Virus record (IMG/VR): IMGVR_UViG_3300001683_000060
Coordinates: 1-37,887 of that record
Reading direction: 5' to 3' (one strand)
DNA from: a virus
Length of the DNA stretch: 37,887 nucleotides
The notes under the pieces are model-generated. The model did no database searches, was not told the origin of the DNA, and was given only the letters and a program-made list of their open reading frames with translations. Position 1 is the first letter of the stretch. The number at the start of each line of letters is the position of its first letter. Shown here piece by piece: positions 1-5,889 of this stretch. The position numbers were made by a program, and so were the translations under genes.

Positions 1-1
1 A

Positions 2-130
2 CCCGGTTTGGGGTTTCTAGTGAGCGATATTGACACAGTGACGGCACCATCTCCCGGAACCCCATCCGGCCATGCTGACTGTGACTACTGTGCGGGTTCC
101 CCTGTCCCGATGCTGCAGGTTCATAAGTAG
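2..130 (+). CDS. Possible C-terminal end of a gene cut by the window edge
   Basis: One frame is open from the left edge to TAG at 128-130. Its end reads CDYCAGSPVPMLQVHK, with a Cys-x-x-Cys pair that looks more like a protein tail than random sequence. An internal GTG at 20 could also be a start, but it has no convincing ribosome-binding site. Joining the right edge of the window to the left edge does not extend this frame from the ATG at 37884, because that reading stops after seven codons. It is either the tail of a truncated gene or chance. Confidence 0.3.
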   Translation, partial: PGLGFLVSDIDTVTAPSPGTPSGHADCDYCAGSPVPMLQVHK

Positions 131-156
131 ATCGGATAGAATAAGGTAGATCGTGG

Positions 157-186
157 TTGACAGGGTAGGCGATACCGTGGTCTATT
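157..186 (+). promoter_or_regulatory. Putative sigma70-like promoter for the left early genes
   Basis: TTGACA at 157-162 is a perfect -35 element. TCTATT at 181-186 lies 18 bases further on and matches four of six bases of TATAAT. The predicted start of transcription, near 193, lies just before the first complete gene at 226. A second TTGACA at 30-35 has no -10 partner. Confidence 0.4.
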
Positions 187-225
187 TGAGTAGTGGCAAT
201 GGTGCCACCGGAAGGCAGGTACAGA

Positions 226-588
226 ATGACACCGGAACCCGGCACAGTTGTGACGGTTCATATGAACCTAAACAATGTGAAGAGTGGCAAACCCCGATGG
301 TCGATCAAGCACAAGGGCAAGGTTGTCTGTAATGTCGATCATGTGACCTTGCGGGATTGCACCCCACTAGTCGCACCCGGTGGCCATCGTCGGATACTTA
401 GCAAGGGACATCGTGAGGTCTATGCAAGGGTCAAGGGAACCCTTGTTAGCACCGGAAGGCAGGAGACCGGACAGCAGGAGATTCACTTGAATCCGCATCG
501 CTGCCGTGATTTTACGATGGCCGATGGCACGGTCTACACCGGATCACCGATGGCATACTTCAATCAAGATAGTTTTTTCACCGTCTAG
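226..588 (+). CDS. Hypothetical early protein, 120 aa
   Basis: I do not recognise this protein. It is basic and rich in Thr, Gly and Val, with two single cysteines in the first half and the segment NPHRCRDF near residue 95. There is no membrane segment. An upstream in-frame ATG exists at 193, but ATG 226 is preferred because GGAAGGCAGG lies just upstream, the same leader used by at least ten other early genes here. It is the first complete gene of the left plus-strand unit, and the next gene starts 15 bases after its stop. Alternating hydrophobic and Thr residues suggest a beta-rich fold, which is inference only. Confidence 0.6.
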   Translation: MTPEPGTVVTVHMNLNNVKSGKPRWSIKHKGKVVCNVDHVTLRDCTPLVAPGGHRRILSKGHREVYARVKGTLVSTGRQETGQQEIHLNPHRCRDFTMADGTVYTGSPMAYFNQDSFFTV

Positions 589-603
589 CAGGAAGGCAGC
601 GAC

Positions 604-846
604 ATGACAATTACATACATCAACAACGGGGAACCCGTCACACTGGAGGATCACCCGCTACAGTGGCACCTGCAGGGACTACAGCAGACTGCTACAGGCT
701 ACGGGCAACGGCTCACAACACGGCACAAGGTACGCCACAACGGGAGATTGTACCGTGTGTACGCCACTTGTTTTTCTAATGCGGCATCTCACTGGATCAT
801 CGCAGGGGGTGTGAAACTTCACATCGCAGATTACCAGGTTTCATAA
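604..846 (+). CDS. Hypothetical early protein, 80 aa
   Basis: Small basic protein of unknown function, rich in His, Gln and Tyr, with no membrane segment. It starts at ATG 604 behind the leader AGGAAGGCAGCGAC, which begins directly after the stop of the previous gene. The C-terminal half (RHKVRHNGRLYRVYATCFSN) has the look of a small beta-sheet domain. The stop is followed within three bases by a short GCCC/GGGC hairpin and the leader of the next gene, so the two genes are probably translated from one transcript. Confidence 0.6.
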   Translation: MTITYINNGEPVTLEDHPLQWHLQGLQQTATGYGQRLTTRHKVRHNGRLYRVYATCFSNAASHWIIAGGVKLHIADYQVS

Positions 847-848
847 CA

Positions 849-876
849 GCCCACCGGGCAGGAAGGCAGCAAGATG
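849..876 (+). promoter_or_regulatory. Intergenic hairpin plus GGAAGGC translation leader, copy 1
   Basis: GCCC at 849-852 pairs with GGGC at 856-859 across a three-base loop. AGGAAGGCAGCAAG then runs directly into ATG 874. The preceding stop codon ends at 846. The same design recurs at 1242, 1513 and 1817. Confidence 0.5.
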
Positions 877-1242
877 TGTGACGCTTACATCGAACCCGAA
901 GGATGCGAATTCTTCTGTGAGGATTGTGCCCCCGAAGGGGCTGAGGGATACCCGGATGGCGGGGGTGAGGCAGATACACCGCAGCACTGCAGCGGATGTC
1001 ACTGTCCCCTCGACAATCCACTAACTGAGGAAGGAATTGCCTATGTTGTCGAGGCCGTAGAAGAGTCACTGGCGGCGGGTAACTACACGATGATGTGTGG
1101 CACCCCTTACAAGGGAACATGGTTCGAGGACTCCCGGCATTGTGAGATTGTCCGGGGTTGGGCCGAACAGGTGCAGAACTACAACCTGAGCGATGCCGAT
1201 GCGGATACGGTCGAGAAGTTTCTAGAAGTTTCAGAGAAGTAG
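874..1242 (+). CDS. Cysteine-rich putative zinc-binding protein, 122 aa
   Basis: The N-terminal half is acidic and carries cysteine pairs (CEFFCEDC and CSGCHC) spaced like two zinc-ribbon knuckles at about residues 11-18 and 39-44. The C-terminal half is an acidic helix-rich stretch. No family is recognised, and the cysteine spacing is the only functional hint. The start is fixed by the leader AGGAAGGCAGCAAG immediately upstream of ATG 874. The stop codon TAG at 1240-1242 supplies the first base of the next intergenic hairpin. It lies in a run of small genes of similar size. Confidence 0.65.
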   Translation: MCDAYIEPEGCEFFCEDCAPEGAEGYPDGGGEADTPQHCSGCHCPLDNPLTEEGIAYVVEAVEESLAAGNYTMMCGTPYKGTWFEDSRHCEIVRGWAEQVQNYNLSDADADTVEKFLEVSEK

Positions 1243-1272
1243 CCCTAACCAGGGCAGGAAGGCAGCAAGATG
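1242..1272 (+). promoter_or_regulatory. Intergenic hairpin plus GGAAGGC translation leader, copy 2
   Basis: GCCCT at 1242-1246 pairs with AGGGC at 1251-1255 across an AACC loop. The stem begins with the last base of the TAG stop of the gene at 874. AGGAAGGCAGCAAG follows and leads into ATG 1270. Confidence 0.55.
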
Positions 1273-1491
1273 GACAAGTGCGTATACACTGGGTGCGACA
1301 ATTCACGGCGGACCCGTGGATTGTGTCATGGCCACTATCAGGTTCTGAGAACCTATATTCGGCAGGGTAAAACAACCGAAGCAGAGCAGGAGCAGAAGGG
1401 TCTGCTGATGTCTAAGGGTACCGGTCAGGGCCGAGTGCCAGCAGGACACGGCGACTTTCTGGATCCCGATGCGACCGGGGATGCGAAGTAA
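1270..1491 (+). CDS. Small putative zinc-finger protein, 73 aa
   Basis: The first 23 residues hold MDKCVYTGCDNS followed by GLCHGHY, a Cys-x4-Cys then Cys-x2-His arrangement like the short zinc fingers common in phage and HNH-associated proteins. The remaining 50 residues are polar (Gln, Glu and Gly rich) and look disordered. There is no nuclease motif, so DNA or RNA binding is only a guess. ATG 1270 is chosen because the conserved leader AGGAAGGCAGCAAG sits directly upstream. It overlaps no neighbour, and the gap to the next gene holds the third hairpin copy. Confidence 0.6.
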   Translation: MDKCVYTGCDNSRRTRGLCHGHYQVLRTYIRQGKTTEAEQEQKGLLMSKGTGQGRVPAGHGDFLDPDATGDAK

Positions 1492-1512
1492 AGTAGATAG
1501 TGAAAAAAGCTG

Positions 1513-1541
1513 GCCCGGAAGGGCAGGAAGGCGACAAGATG
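1513..1541 (+). promoter_or_regulatory. Intergenic hairpin (GNRA loop) plus translation leader, copy 3
   Basis: GCCC at 1513-1516 and GGGC at 1521-1524 enclose GGAA, a GNRA-type tetraloop. AGGAAGGCGACAAG then leads to ATG 1539. Confidence 0.55.
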
Positions 1542-1817
1542 AAACAAGTGGAATTGCTGGCTCTATATTTGAGCCTGAAGCACGGCGACAAGGTGGCGAT
1601 GGATTTTTCGGGGTGCTGGTCTGGCGGCAAGACAACCCTGATTGTGACTAGTGCCCATCGAGTGGTGGGGAAGCGGAAGGTAGGCCGCATCATTTTCAAG
1701 CATCCCGACAATCTCAGGGGGTGCAAGTTTGTCTGGTACAACGATGATGGCAGGGTCTCGATGGCTCACGGCGACATGGCGGCGACTCTCAAGTCAGCGG
1801 AATTGGTACAAAACTAG
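1539..1817 (+). CDS. Hypothetical early protein, 92 aa
   Basis: Unknown protein. It contains SGCWSGGKTTL near residue 25, which resembles a P-loop by chance composition. It is not placed in a beta-strand/loop/helix context long enough for an NTPase, so I do not call it one. The frame is also open upstream to 1500, but ATG 1539 follows the leader AGGAAGGCGACAAG and is preferred. The stop TAG at 1815-1817 forms part of the following hairpin. Composition is basic in the middle (KRKVGR) and otherwise mixed, suggesting a small soluble beta-rich protein. Confidence 0.55.
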   Translation: MKQVELLALYLSLKHGDKVAMDFSGCWSGGKTTLIVTSAHRVVGKRKVGRIIFKHPDNLRGCKFVWYNDDGRVSMAHGDMAATLKSAELVQN

Positions 1818-1845
1818 CCCGGAAGGGCGGAAGGCGGACAGCATG
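1817..1845 (+). promoter_or_regulatory. Intergenic hairpin (GNRA loop) plus translation leader, copy 4
   Basis: GCCC at 1817-1820 and GGGC at 1825-1828 enclose GGAA. The stem starts on the last base of the TAG stop at 1815-1817. GGAAGGCGGACAGC follows and leads to ATG 1843. Confidence 0.55.
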
Positions 1846-2127
1846 GTAAATTTACGAGACCCCTACGCAGTGCATATTCTCCCGGCGGCAGTGGAGTACA
1901 AGGCGGCACCCTATGGGAAGATTGCCACGATCCCAGCGGGTACGAAGTGCCGACTGGCTACGAATCTCCCGGCAGCGGACGGGCTGAGGTACTGGGCCTT
2001 GCCTTGGGAAGGTATGACTGAGAAGGCACGAGGATGGCATCGTGGTTACGGGTTCCTGCTCACAGTGGAGGATGTACGAGGGAGCGATGCATCGCCCCTG
2101 TTCGCAACCTTGGAAGGGGGCGAGTGA
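1843..2127 (+). CDS. Hypothetical early protein, 94 aa
   Basis: Unknown protein with several Trp and Tyr residues (RYWALPWEGM, RGWHRGYGFLL) and one cysteine. The aromatic-rich centre suggests a compact beta fold. ATG 1843 is selected over an in-frame upstream ATG at 1729 because it sits behind GGAAGGCGGACAGC and does not overlap the previous gene. Its TGA stop shares one base with the ATG of the next gene (TGATG), which points to translational coupling. Confidence 0.55.
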   Translation: MVNLRDPYAVHILPAAVEYKAAPYGKIATIPAGTKCRLATNLPAADGLRYWALPWEGMTEKARGWHRGYGFLLTVEDVRGSDASPLFATLEGGE

Positions 2128-2333
2128 TGAAGGTAGCGATCCAAGAATTACGCTGTGCATTCAGGAGTTTTGACAAGTGGAAAACCTACGGATTCGCACG
2201 GGATCTGAAGAAGGCAGGGAAGGTGCGACAACTGGACATTTACGATGCTGCTGCCCTGGTGGGGATTCTCCCAAGCGTTGCGAGGATGCGGCTTGCTGAT
2301 CTAGAAAAACAGAAAGGGGGCAGTGATGCCTAA
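2127..2333 (+). CDS. Hypothetical small protein, 68 aa, possible helix-turn-helix-like
   Basis: Small basic protein (many Lys and Arg) of predicted helical character. Residues 35-63 (VRQLDIYDAAALVGILPS and the following VARMRLADLEKQ) have a helix-turn-helix look, but no regulator family is recognised. Start ATG 2127 overlaps the upstream TGA by one base. GGAAGGGGGCGAG about five bases upstream is a strong ribosome-binding site. Its stop overlaps the next small gene by eight bases. A DNA-binding role is inference from charge and helices only. Confidence 0.5.
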   Translation: MKVAIQELRCAFRSFDKWKTYGFARDLKKAGKVRQLDIYDAAALVGILPSVARMRLADLEKQKGGSDA

Positions 2334-2496
2334 TCTCGAACTAAATTTCATCATGTCTGTGATATGCCAGAATCTCCCAGCGGTCAGCAATAAGACCCTG
2401 CTCTCCATTGCAGACCAGTTGGAACCACTCGATGACAAGACTGCTGAGATGGCTGACGATGAACTACTCGAAGCACTGGAAGGGGGCGAGCGATGA
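2326..2496 (+). CDS. Hypothetical acidic small protein, 56 aa
   Basis: Short ORF starting at ATG 2326, four bases after an AAAGGGGGCAG ribosome-binding site inside the end of the previous gene. It ends at TGA 2494-2496, which overlaps the ATG of the next gene. The protein starts MPNLELNFIM, is acidic (about 13 Asp/Glu) and ends with EALEGGER. The two overlaps and good ribosome-binding site on both sides support it as a real coupled gene. No family is recognised. Confidence 0.5.
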   Translation: MPNLELNFIMSVICQNLPAVSNKTLLSIADQLEPLDDKTAEMADDELLEALEGGER

Positions 2497-2729
2497 GTGA
2501 CCCAGCAGCAGAGGCAGCCCGGGATCTGCTGGCCCGTGCGAGGGCAGCAGCAGAGGAGATGACTACTCAAGACGATGTAAGTGAGGAGGACATAGCGGTC
2601 GAGGTTTCCGTAGAAATTGAGAACTTAGAGCATGATGCGAGCGGCAATATCAGCAGGGGTATCGACCCTGCAATCGAGTACGCCTTTGTCGAGGCGGTCA
2701 AAGGTCACTTGAAAAGTTGGGGCTACTAG
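2493..2729 (+). CDS. Hypothetical acidic protein, 78 aa
   Basis: Strongly acidic, Ala/Glu-rich and predicted helical through residue 50 (EAARDLLARARAAAEEM, then an acidic stretch), with a more aromatic C-terminus ending SWGY. ATG 2493 overlaps the stop of the previous gene (ATGA) and is preceded by GGAAGGGGGCGAGCG. It could be a small interaction or inhibitor protein, since acidic helical phage proteins often bind host factors, but nothing in the sequence identifies a target. Confidence 0.5.
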   Translation: MSDPAAEAARDLLARARAAAEEMTTQDDVSEEDIAVEVSVEIENLEHDASGNISRGIDPAIEYAFVEAVKGHLKSWGY

Positions 2730-2754
2730 CCCCTCAGAAAAGGAAGGCAGACAG

Positions 2755-3057
2755 ATGCTAAATGACAGTGATCCGCAATGGGAAACAATCGGCTGCATCT
2801 ATGTGGATGCAGGACTCTGCTGGCTTGGCGATCCCTGCTACATCATGGGGGATGAGGCGAGCAGCAGGGTCAAGGACTGGGGCAAATTTGTCGAGGCCCT
2901 GCACAAGGGTAGCGGCACCTCTGCTCCTCTAGGTGAGGGGGTAGGGGTTGCGGTGAGTACGGGCTGGGGGGATGGAAAGTACCCGGTGGAGGTGAAGAGG
3001 AGAGCGGGTCGAGTGGCAGAAGTTCGCATCGTATTCATAGCAGAGGGGGAGGAGTGA
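2755..3057 (+). CDS. Conserved-looking GDPCY protein, 100 aa
   Basis: The protein reads as a small beta-barrel-like domain: IYVDAGLCWLGDPCYIMG near residues 15-31, then a Gly-rich loop, GWGDGKYPVEV around residue 73, and a C-terminal strand VAEVRIVFI. The GDPCY and GDGxYPV motifs recur, as far as I remember, in uncharacterised proteins of phages and bacteria. I know of no assigned function. ATG 2755 follows AGGAAGGCAGACAG. The end overlaps the next gene by four bases (GTGA). Confidence 0.6.
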   Translation: MLNDSDPQWETIGCIYVDAGLCWLGDPCYIMGDEASSRVKDWGKFVEALHKGSGTSAPLGEGVGVAVSTGWGDGKYPVEVKRRAGRVAEVRIVFIAEGEE

Positions 3058-3404
3058 CCCGCACCGAAGAGATGCGTCTGTCCTGTCAGCGATTCCATGC
3101 TGCTCACCCTGAAGTATGGGAGCTCTTCGTGAAGTTCTCACGGCAGAAGATCCGGGAAGGCTTCGAGCATTACGGAGCGAAGGCCGTGATGGAGCGGGTC
3201 AGGTGGGAGACGGAGGCAGGTGGAGGTGAGTACCGCATCAACAATAACCATTGCAGATTCTATGCGGAAAGATTCAACAAGATCTGGAGGGAGGGGTTCT
3301 TCCGTTCGAGAAGGGGTCCAGCGTCCACGGAGACGGACGCTGATCCCTCCCCCCTCTCTCCACTATGGGGAAAGGCTGGAGGCGGCAGGGAAGGGCAAGG
3401 CTAG
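3054..3404 (+). CDS. Conserved-looking phage hypothetical protein, 116 aa
   Basis: The core (FHAAHPEVWELFVKFSRQKI, then HYGAKAVMERVRWE, then EYRINNNHCRFYAERF) matches a pattern I recall from many phage hypothetical proteins, sometimes near HNH or replication genes. It is helical and basic. The final 30 residues after RSRRG are low complexity (Pro, Ser and Gly) and may be disordered. The start is GTG 3054, overlapping the upstream TGA (GTGA) with GGGGGAGGA just before it. The stop at 3402-3404 is followed by a promoter-like element, so this gene may close the first early operon. Confidence 0.6.
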   Translation: MTRTEEMRLSCQRFHAAHPEVWELFVKFSRQKIREGFEHYGAKAVMERVRWETEAGGGEYRINNNHCRFYAERFNKIWREGFFRSRRGPASTETDADPSPLSPLWGKAGGGREGQG

Positions 3405-3419
3405 GTGGAATAGATCCTA

Positions 3420-3448
3420 TTGACATGGTAGTATGAGTAGGCTAGAAC
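3420..3448 (+). promoter_or_regulatory. Putative sigma70-like promoter
   Basis: TTGACA at 3420-3425 is a perfect -35 box. TAGAAC at 3443-3448 is 17 bases downstream and matches four of six bases of TATAAT. It lies in the 122-base gap between genes, upstream of a structured leader, so it plausibly drives the operon that starts at 3527. Confidence 0.55.
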
Positions 3449-3457
3449 ATAGAAACA

Positions 3458-3506
3458 GAGGAGGGGTTGCCCCCATTGGCGGGCTACTGGCGGGCTTCCC
3501 CTCCTC
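3458..3506 (+). promoter_or_regulatory. 5' leader hairpin with SD-like and anti-SD-like arms
   Basis: GAGGAGGGG at 3458-3466 pairs perfectly with CCCCTCCTC at 3498-3506. The enclosed 31 bases contain a second possible stem (GCCC with GGGC). No T-run follows, so it is not a standard terminator. The true ribosome-binding site AAGGAAGGCAG follows 5 bases after the stem and precedes ATG 3527. Confidence 0.5.
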
Positions 3507-3526
3507 ACTACAAGGAAGGCAGTGAC

Positions 3527-3739
3527 ATGAGTAGTGACCTGGAAGGCTTGCGAGACCAGCAACAGGGGGAGGTTCATTACCTCTGGCAAGCAATCGAGAA
3601 GTTAGAGAAGCGTGTCGAGGTGCTGGAGTTGGAAGGCTCCGACAACCCCGACAACTACCCGAAGCAGAGCGTGGTCTCTCGTCTCCGTTGGAGGTGGGAA
3701 CAGTTCAAAGGAAAAAGGAAGGCGGTGCGGCGTGGGTGA
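3527..3739 (+). CDS. Small coiled-coil protein, 70 aa
   Basis: Residues 1-40 form a heptad-like amphipathic helix (LEGLRDQQQGEVHYLWQAIE, then KLEKRVEVLELE), a likely short coiled coil. The C-terminal 25 residues are very basic (RLRWRWEQFKGKRKAVRRG). Start ATG 3527 follows AAGGAAGGCAGTGAC and is preferred over an in-frame ATG at 3467, which lies inside the leader hairpin. It overlaps the next gene by eight bases. Function is unknown; a basic tail plus coiled coil could suit nucleic-acid or membrane contact, which is speculation. Confidence 0.55.
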   Translation: MSSDLEGLRDQQQGEVHYLWQAIEKLEKRVEVLELEGSDNPDNYPKQSVVSRLRWRWEQFKGKRKAVRRG

Positions 3740-4079
3740 TAAAGTTTTCAAGTTCATCTTTCTGTTGATGGACATCGACACTGACCCCTCAGAGGAGGGG
3801 ATCAACAAGCCGGATGAGTTGGAGGAGTTCTGGAAGAGGTATCAGGATGACTTCGATCTGTGGCTAGAAGGCAAGGGCAGGTCACGCTTCGATTGGGAAG
3901 GGATCACCGTCATCCCGATTGAACACTACGACTTCGACAGTGCTGCCATATATGGGAGGTCGGAAGCCTTCCACCTGGGCTTGTCGAACCTCAACACCAT
4001 CAGCGTGATTCTCTCCGACGAGGCGGAAGGGGTCTATGTCCCTCGCCACCCCCTCGCAAGGGTGAGGAGGGAGGAGTAA
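3732..4079 (+). CDS. Hypothetical acidic protein, 115 aa
   Basis: The start is set at GTG 3732 because GGAAGGCGGTGCGGC, a version of the early-gene leader, lies just upstream. ATG 3768 (MDIDTDPSEEG) is an alternative. Unknown protein, acidic, with many Asp and Glu and aromatic segments (FWKRYQDDFDLWLEG), followed by a more compact beta-looking half (ITVIPIEHYDFDSAAIYG). No cysteine. The stop TAA shares one base with the next ATG (TAATG), so the two are translationally coupled. Confidence 0.5.
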   Translation: MGDKVFKFIFLLMDIDTDPSEEGINKPDELEEFWKRYQDDFDLWLEGKGRSRFDWEGITVIPIEHYDFDSAAIYGRSEAFHLGLSNLNTISVILSDEAEGVYVPRHPLARVRREE

Positions 4080-4369
4080 TGGTAATGGAATCATGGCAAC
4101 AAGACCTCTACGCAAGAGAGGCAGCAGAGGATGCAGCGGAGAAGGCCAGTGACGCTGCCTTTGCAGGGATCAGGGAGGAACTCCCGGCCTTGAGGAAGGC
4201 CATTGAGGTGTTCCCTGAGACATCATGCACTCAGGCTCAGTTCGACGAAGTAATGAATCAGTTTGACGCCATCTGGAGATCTCAAGACTTGGAAGATCCA
4301 GGGCTTGAGGAAGAAGTGAACGCTCTCCTCCTCGCCTTCGAGAAGAAGGTAGGAGAGGGGGAGAAATGA
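4079..4369 (+). CDS. Hypothetical helical acidic protein, 96 aa
   Basis: Predicted almost wholly helical, acidic and Ala/Glu rich, beginning MVMESWQQDLYAREAAEDAA. A second start (ATG 4085) is three residues in. No family is recognised. It begins on the last base of the preceding stop behind GAGGAGGGAGGAG, a strong ribosome-binding site. It ends overlapping the next ATG by four bases (ATGA). It is part of the run leading into the recombination module, but nothing ties it to that function. Confidence 0.5.
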   Translation: MVMESWQQDLYAREAAEDAAEKASDAAFAGIREELPALRKAIEVFPETSCTQAQFDEVMNQFDAIWRSQDLEDPGLEEEVNALLLAFEKKVGEGEK

Positions 4370-4545
4370 TCCGCTTCATACTCATGCTGCTGCACCCAGG
4401 TTTCTGGCTGGACCTGTGGAATCTCCGCAAGGAGGACGACAGCCTCGACCTCACCGATACACCTGAATCTGCTGCGTATGCTGCAGCACAGGCAGAAGAA
4501 TACAAGGCGTGGGCGACACGCCAAAGAAAGAAAGGAAGGGTATGA
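4366..4545 (+). CDS. Small protein with hydrophobic N-terminus, 59 aa
   Basis: Starts at ATG 4366, overlapping the upstream TGA, with AGGAGAGGGGGAGAA as ribosome-binding site. The first 20 residues (MIRFILMLLHPGFWLDLWNL) are hydrophobic and aromatic and could sit in or on the membrane. The rest is an acidic then basic helix ending KKGRV. It overlaps the ATPase gene start by four bases (ATGA). No family is recognised. Confidence 0.5.
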   Translation: MIRFILMLLHPGFWLDLWNLRKEDDSLDLTDTPESAAYAAAQAEEYKAWATRQRKKGRV

Positions 4546-5282
4546 AACTACCGACAAAGCGGAAGGACATCCCACCCCCATCAATCGACGGGGATATGTT
4601 TTTGGTGATCGGTGAGCCGAAGTCAGGCAAGTCCACCTTCGTCAATCAGATCCCCAACTGTCTCGTGATCGACACGCAGCGGGGTCATGCCAAACTGGGT
4701 GGCATGGTCCTCGATCTGAGGGAGGCAGGTGCCGACCCCCTTGCCACCTTCGGAGAGGTGCTGGCAACGCTGCAGAAGGACTGCCCCTATGATGTGGTGG
4801 CAATCGACACCCTCGACGATCTCTCTGTCATGGCTGAAGAGTTAGCCACCCAGAGATGTAATGTAAAACTGAACATGAAAGAGACAGGGATTGCCAACTT
4901 CCCTCATGGTACAGGGTGGCTCCAACATAGGGAGATCATGATGAAGATGGTGACACAGATCAGGGCACTCCCATGTACCACCATCCTGGTGGCTCACAAC
5001 AAACGCATGATCGACGAGGAGACCAGCGAGGTGAGCAAGGTGCTGGATCTCCCCGGCAAGTTGGCCCATCACATACCCGGCGAGGTAGATCACATCGCCA
5101 TCGCCTCTCGCTCGAAGAAGGGGTACACGCTTTCCTTCGAGGGCTACGAGCATGAGAGGTCAGGCAAAAAGACTGTCATGCAAGCGGGGTCGAGGCTCAA
5201 GTGTCTCAACGGCAAGGTGATCGAGACCTCTTGGGCATCTCTCCAGAAGTCAGTGAAGGGGGGCAGCGATGGCTCTGCCTGA
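4542..5282 (+). CDS. Sak4-like RecA-fold ATPase (phage recombinase), AAA_24 type
   Basis: A 246-residue P-loop ATPase. Walker A is GEPKSGKST at residues 24-32, Walker B is VVAIDTLDD at 85-93, and a further strand reads TILVAHNKR near 155. This single RecA-like core with the short N-terminus (KLPTKRKDIPPPSIDGDMFL) matches the phage nucleotide-binding AAA_24 group that includes Sak4-type recombination mediators. These act with the phage SSB in single-strand annealing or strand exchange in the cytoplasm. The DUF669/SSB-like gene two genes downstream supports this. ATG 4542 is chosen for AAAGGAAGGGT just upstream and its ATGA overlap; GTG 4509 is an in-frame alternative. It overlaps the next gene by 14 bases. 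Confidence 0.85.
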   Translation: MKLPTKRKDIPPPSIDGDMFLVIGEPKSGKSTFVNQIPNCLVIDTQRGHAKLGGMVLDLREAGADPLATFGEVLATLQKDCPYDVVAIDTLDDLSVMAEELATQRCNVKLNMKETGIANFPHGTGWLQHREIMMKMVTQIRALPCTTILVAHNKRMIDEETSEVSKVLDLPGKLAHHIPGEVDHIAIASRSKKGYTLSFEGYEHERSGKKTVMQAGSRLKCLNGKVIETSWASLQKSVKGGSDGSA

Positions 5283-5715
5283 TAACTTTATACCCGACGA
5301 GAAGTTCCGGGCGTTGAAGGAGGATCTTTTGCCCCTCGACCAAGCGAGGGCGATGGCGAGTGATATATTGGTGAGCCACTCCTTGATCATCCAAGAGAAT
5401 GATTTGCCCAAGGAGTGGTGGAGGATTGCGTTGTCGAGGAAGGTCATCAAGAAGGGAGAAGATGGGGAGGATGTGACGCTAGGTGCGTACTTCATGATCT
5501 CACCGATCAACGCTGGCCGTCACGGCATGGGCTACATGATCGTGAAAACCGCCGACTTCGAGAGGAGGGTGCTGATAATGTGGGAGGCAGAGAAGGGCAA
5601 CCTGCCAGCCATGTTCCATTGGAAGGGTAGCGTGATTGGCTCTGCTATCGACGAGGAGTTAAGAGAGGGTGATCCAGGTGGGTCATTCGACGGGTTCGGA
5701 GGGTTCGATGAGTAA
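5269..5715 (+). CDS. Unknown protein of the recombination module, 148 aa
   Basis: Lies between the Sak4-like ATPase and the SSB-like gene and overlaps the ATPase by 14 bases, behind AAGGGGGGCAGCG. Residues 1-55 look helical (LPLDQARAMASDILVSHSLI). The middle is beta rich (LGAYFMISPINAGRHGMGYM). The C-terminus is acidic and Gly/Phe rich (GGSFDGFGGFDE), similar in style to an SSB-type protein-interaction tail. I do not recognise the family. Its position suggests a helper of recombination or replication, which is inference from context. Confidence 0.6.
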   Translation: MALPDNFIPDEKFRALKEDLLPLDQARAMASDILVSHSLIIQENDLPKEWWRIALSRKVIKKGEDGEDVTLGAYFMISPINAGRHGMGYMIVKTADFERRVLIMWEAEKGNLPAMFHWKGSVIGSAIDEELREGDPGGSFDGFGGFDE

Positions 5716-5727
5716 GGAAGGCAAGCG

Positions 5728-5889
5728 ATGACAACCCCAGCAGACCAGATCGACAGCGACTCGATCAAGGAGTTGCTGTACACAGTGCTTAACAATGTCA
5801 ACGAGAACCATAGAGACTTGCAACGCCGCATAGCGGACTTGGAGTTTCAACTAGGAAGGAAGGCAAACAATGCCAGCATGGAACGGTAA
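5728..5889 (+). CDS. Small hypothetical protein, 53 aa
   Basis: Short ORF from ATG 5728, which follows AAGGAAGGCAAGCG, to TAA 5887-5889. It overlaps the start of the SSB-like gene by 20 bases. The protein begins MTTPADQIDSDSIKELLYTV. Its centre is a helical, heptad-like stretch (VNENHRDLQRRIADLEFQL), so a short coiled coil is likely. The conserved leader supports translation. Confidence 0.55.
   Translation: MTTPADQIDSDSIKELLYTVLNNVNENHRDLQRRIADLEFQLGRKANNASMER

Noticed and set aside
30-35. A second TTGACA near the left edge
   Set aside because: No -10 element at 16-18 bases.
797-1375. A 192-codon minus-strand frame opposite the small early genes
   Set aside because: The plus strand here has three genes with the conserved leader; the antisense frame has no leader and is rich in Cys/Arg/His as shadows often are.
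1600-1640. P-loop-like GGKTTL in the protein at 1539
   Set aside because: The protein is too short and the context is not that of an NTPase core.
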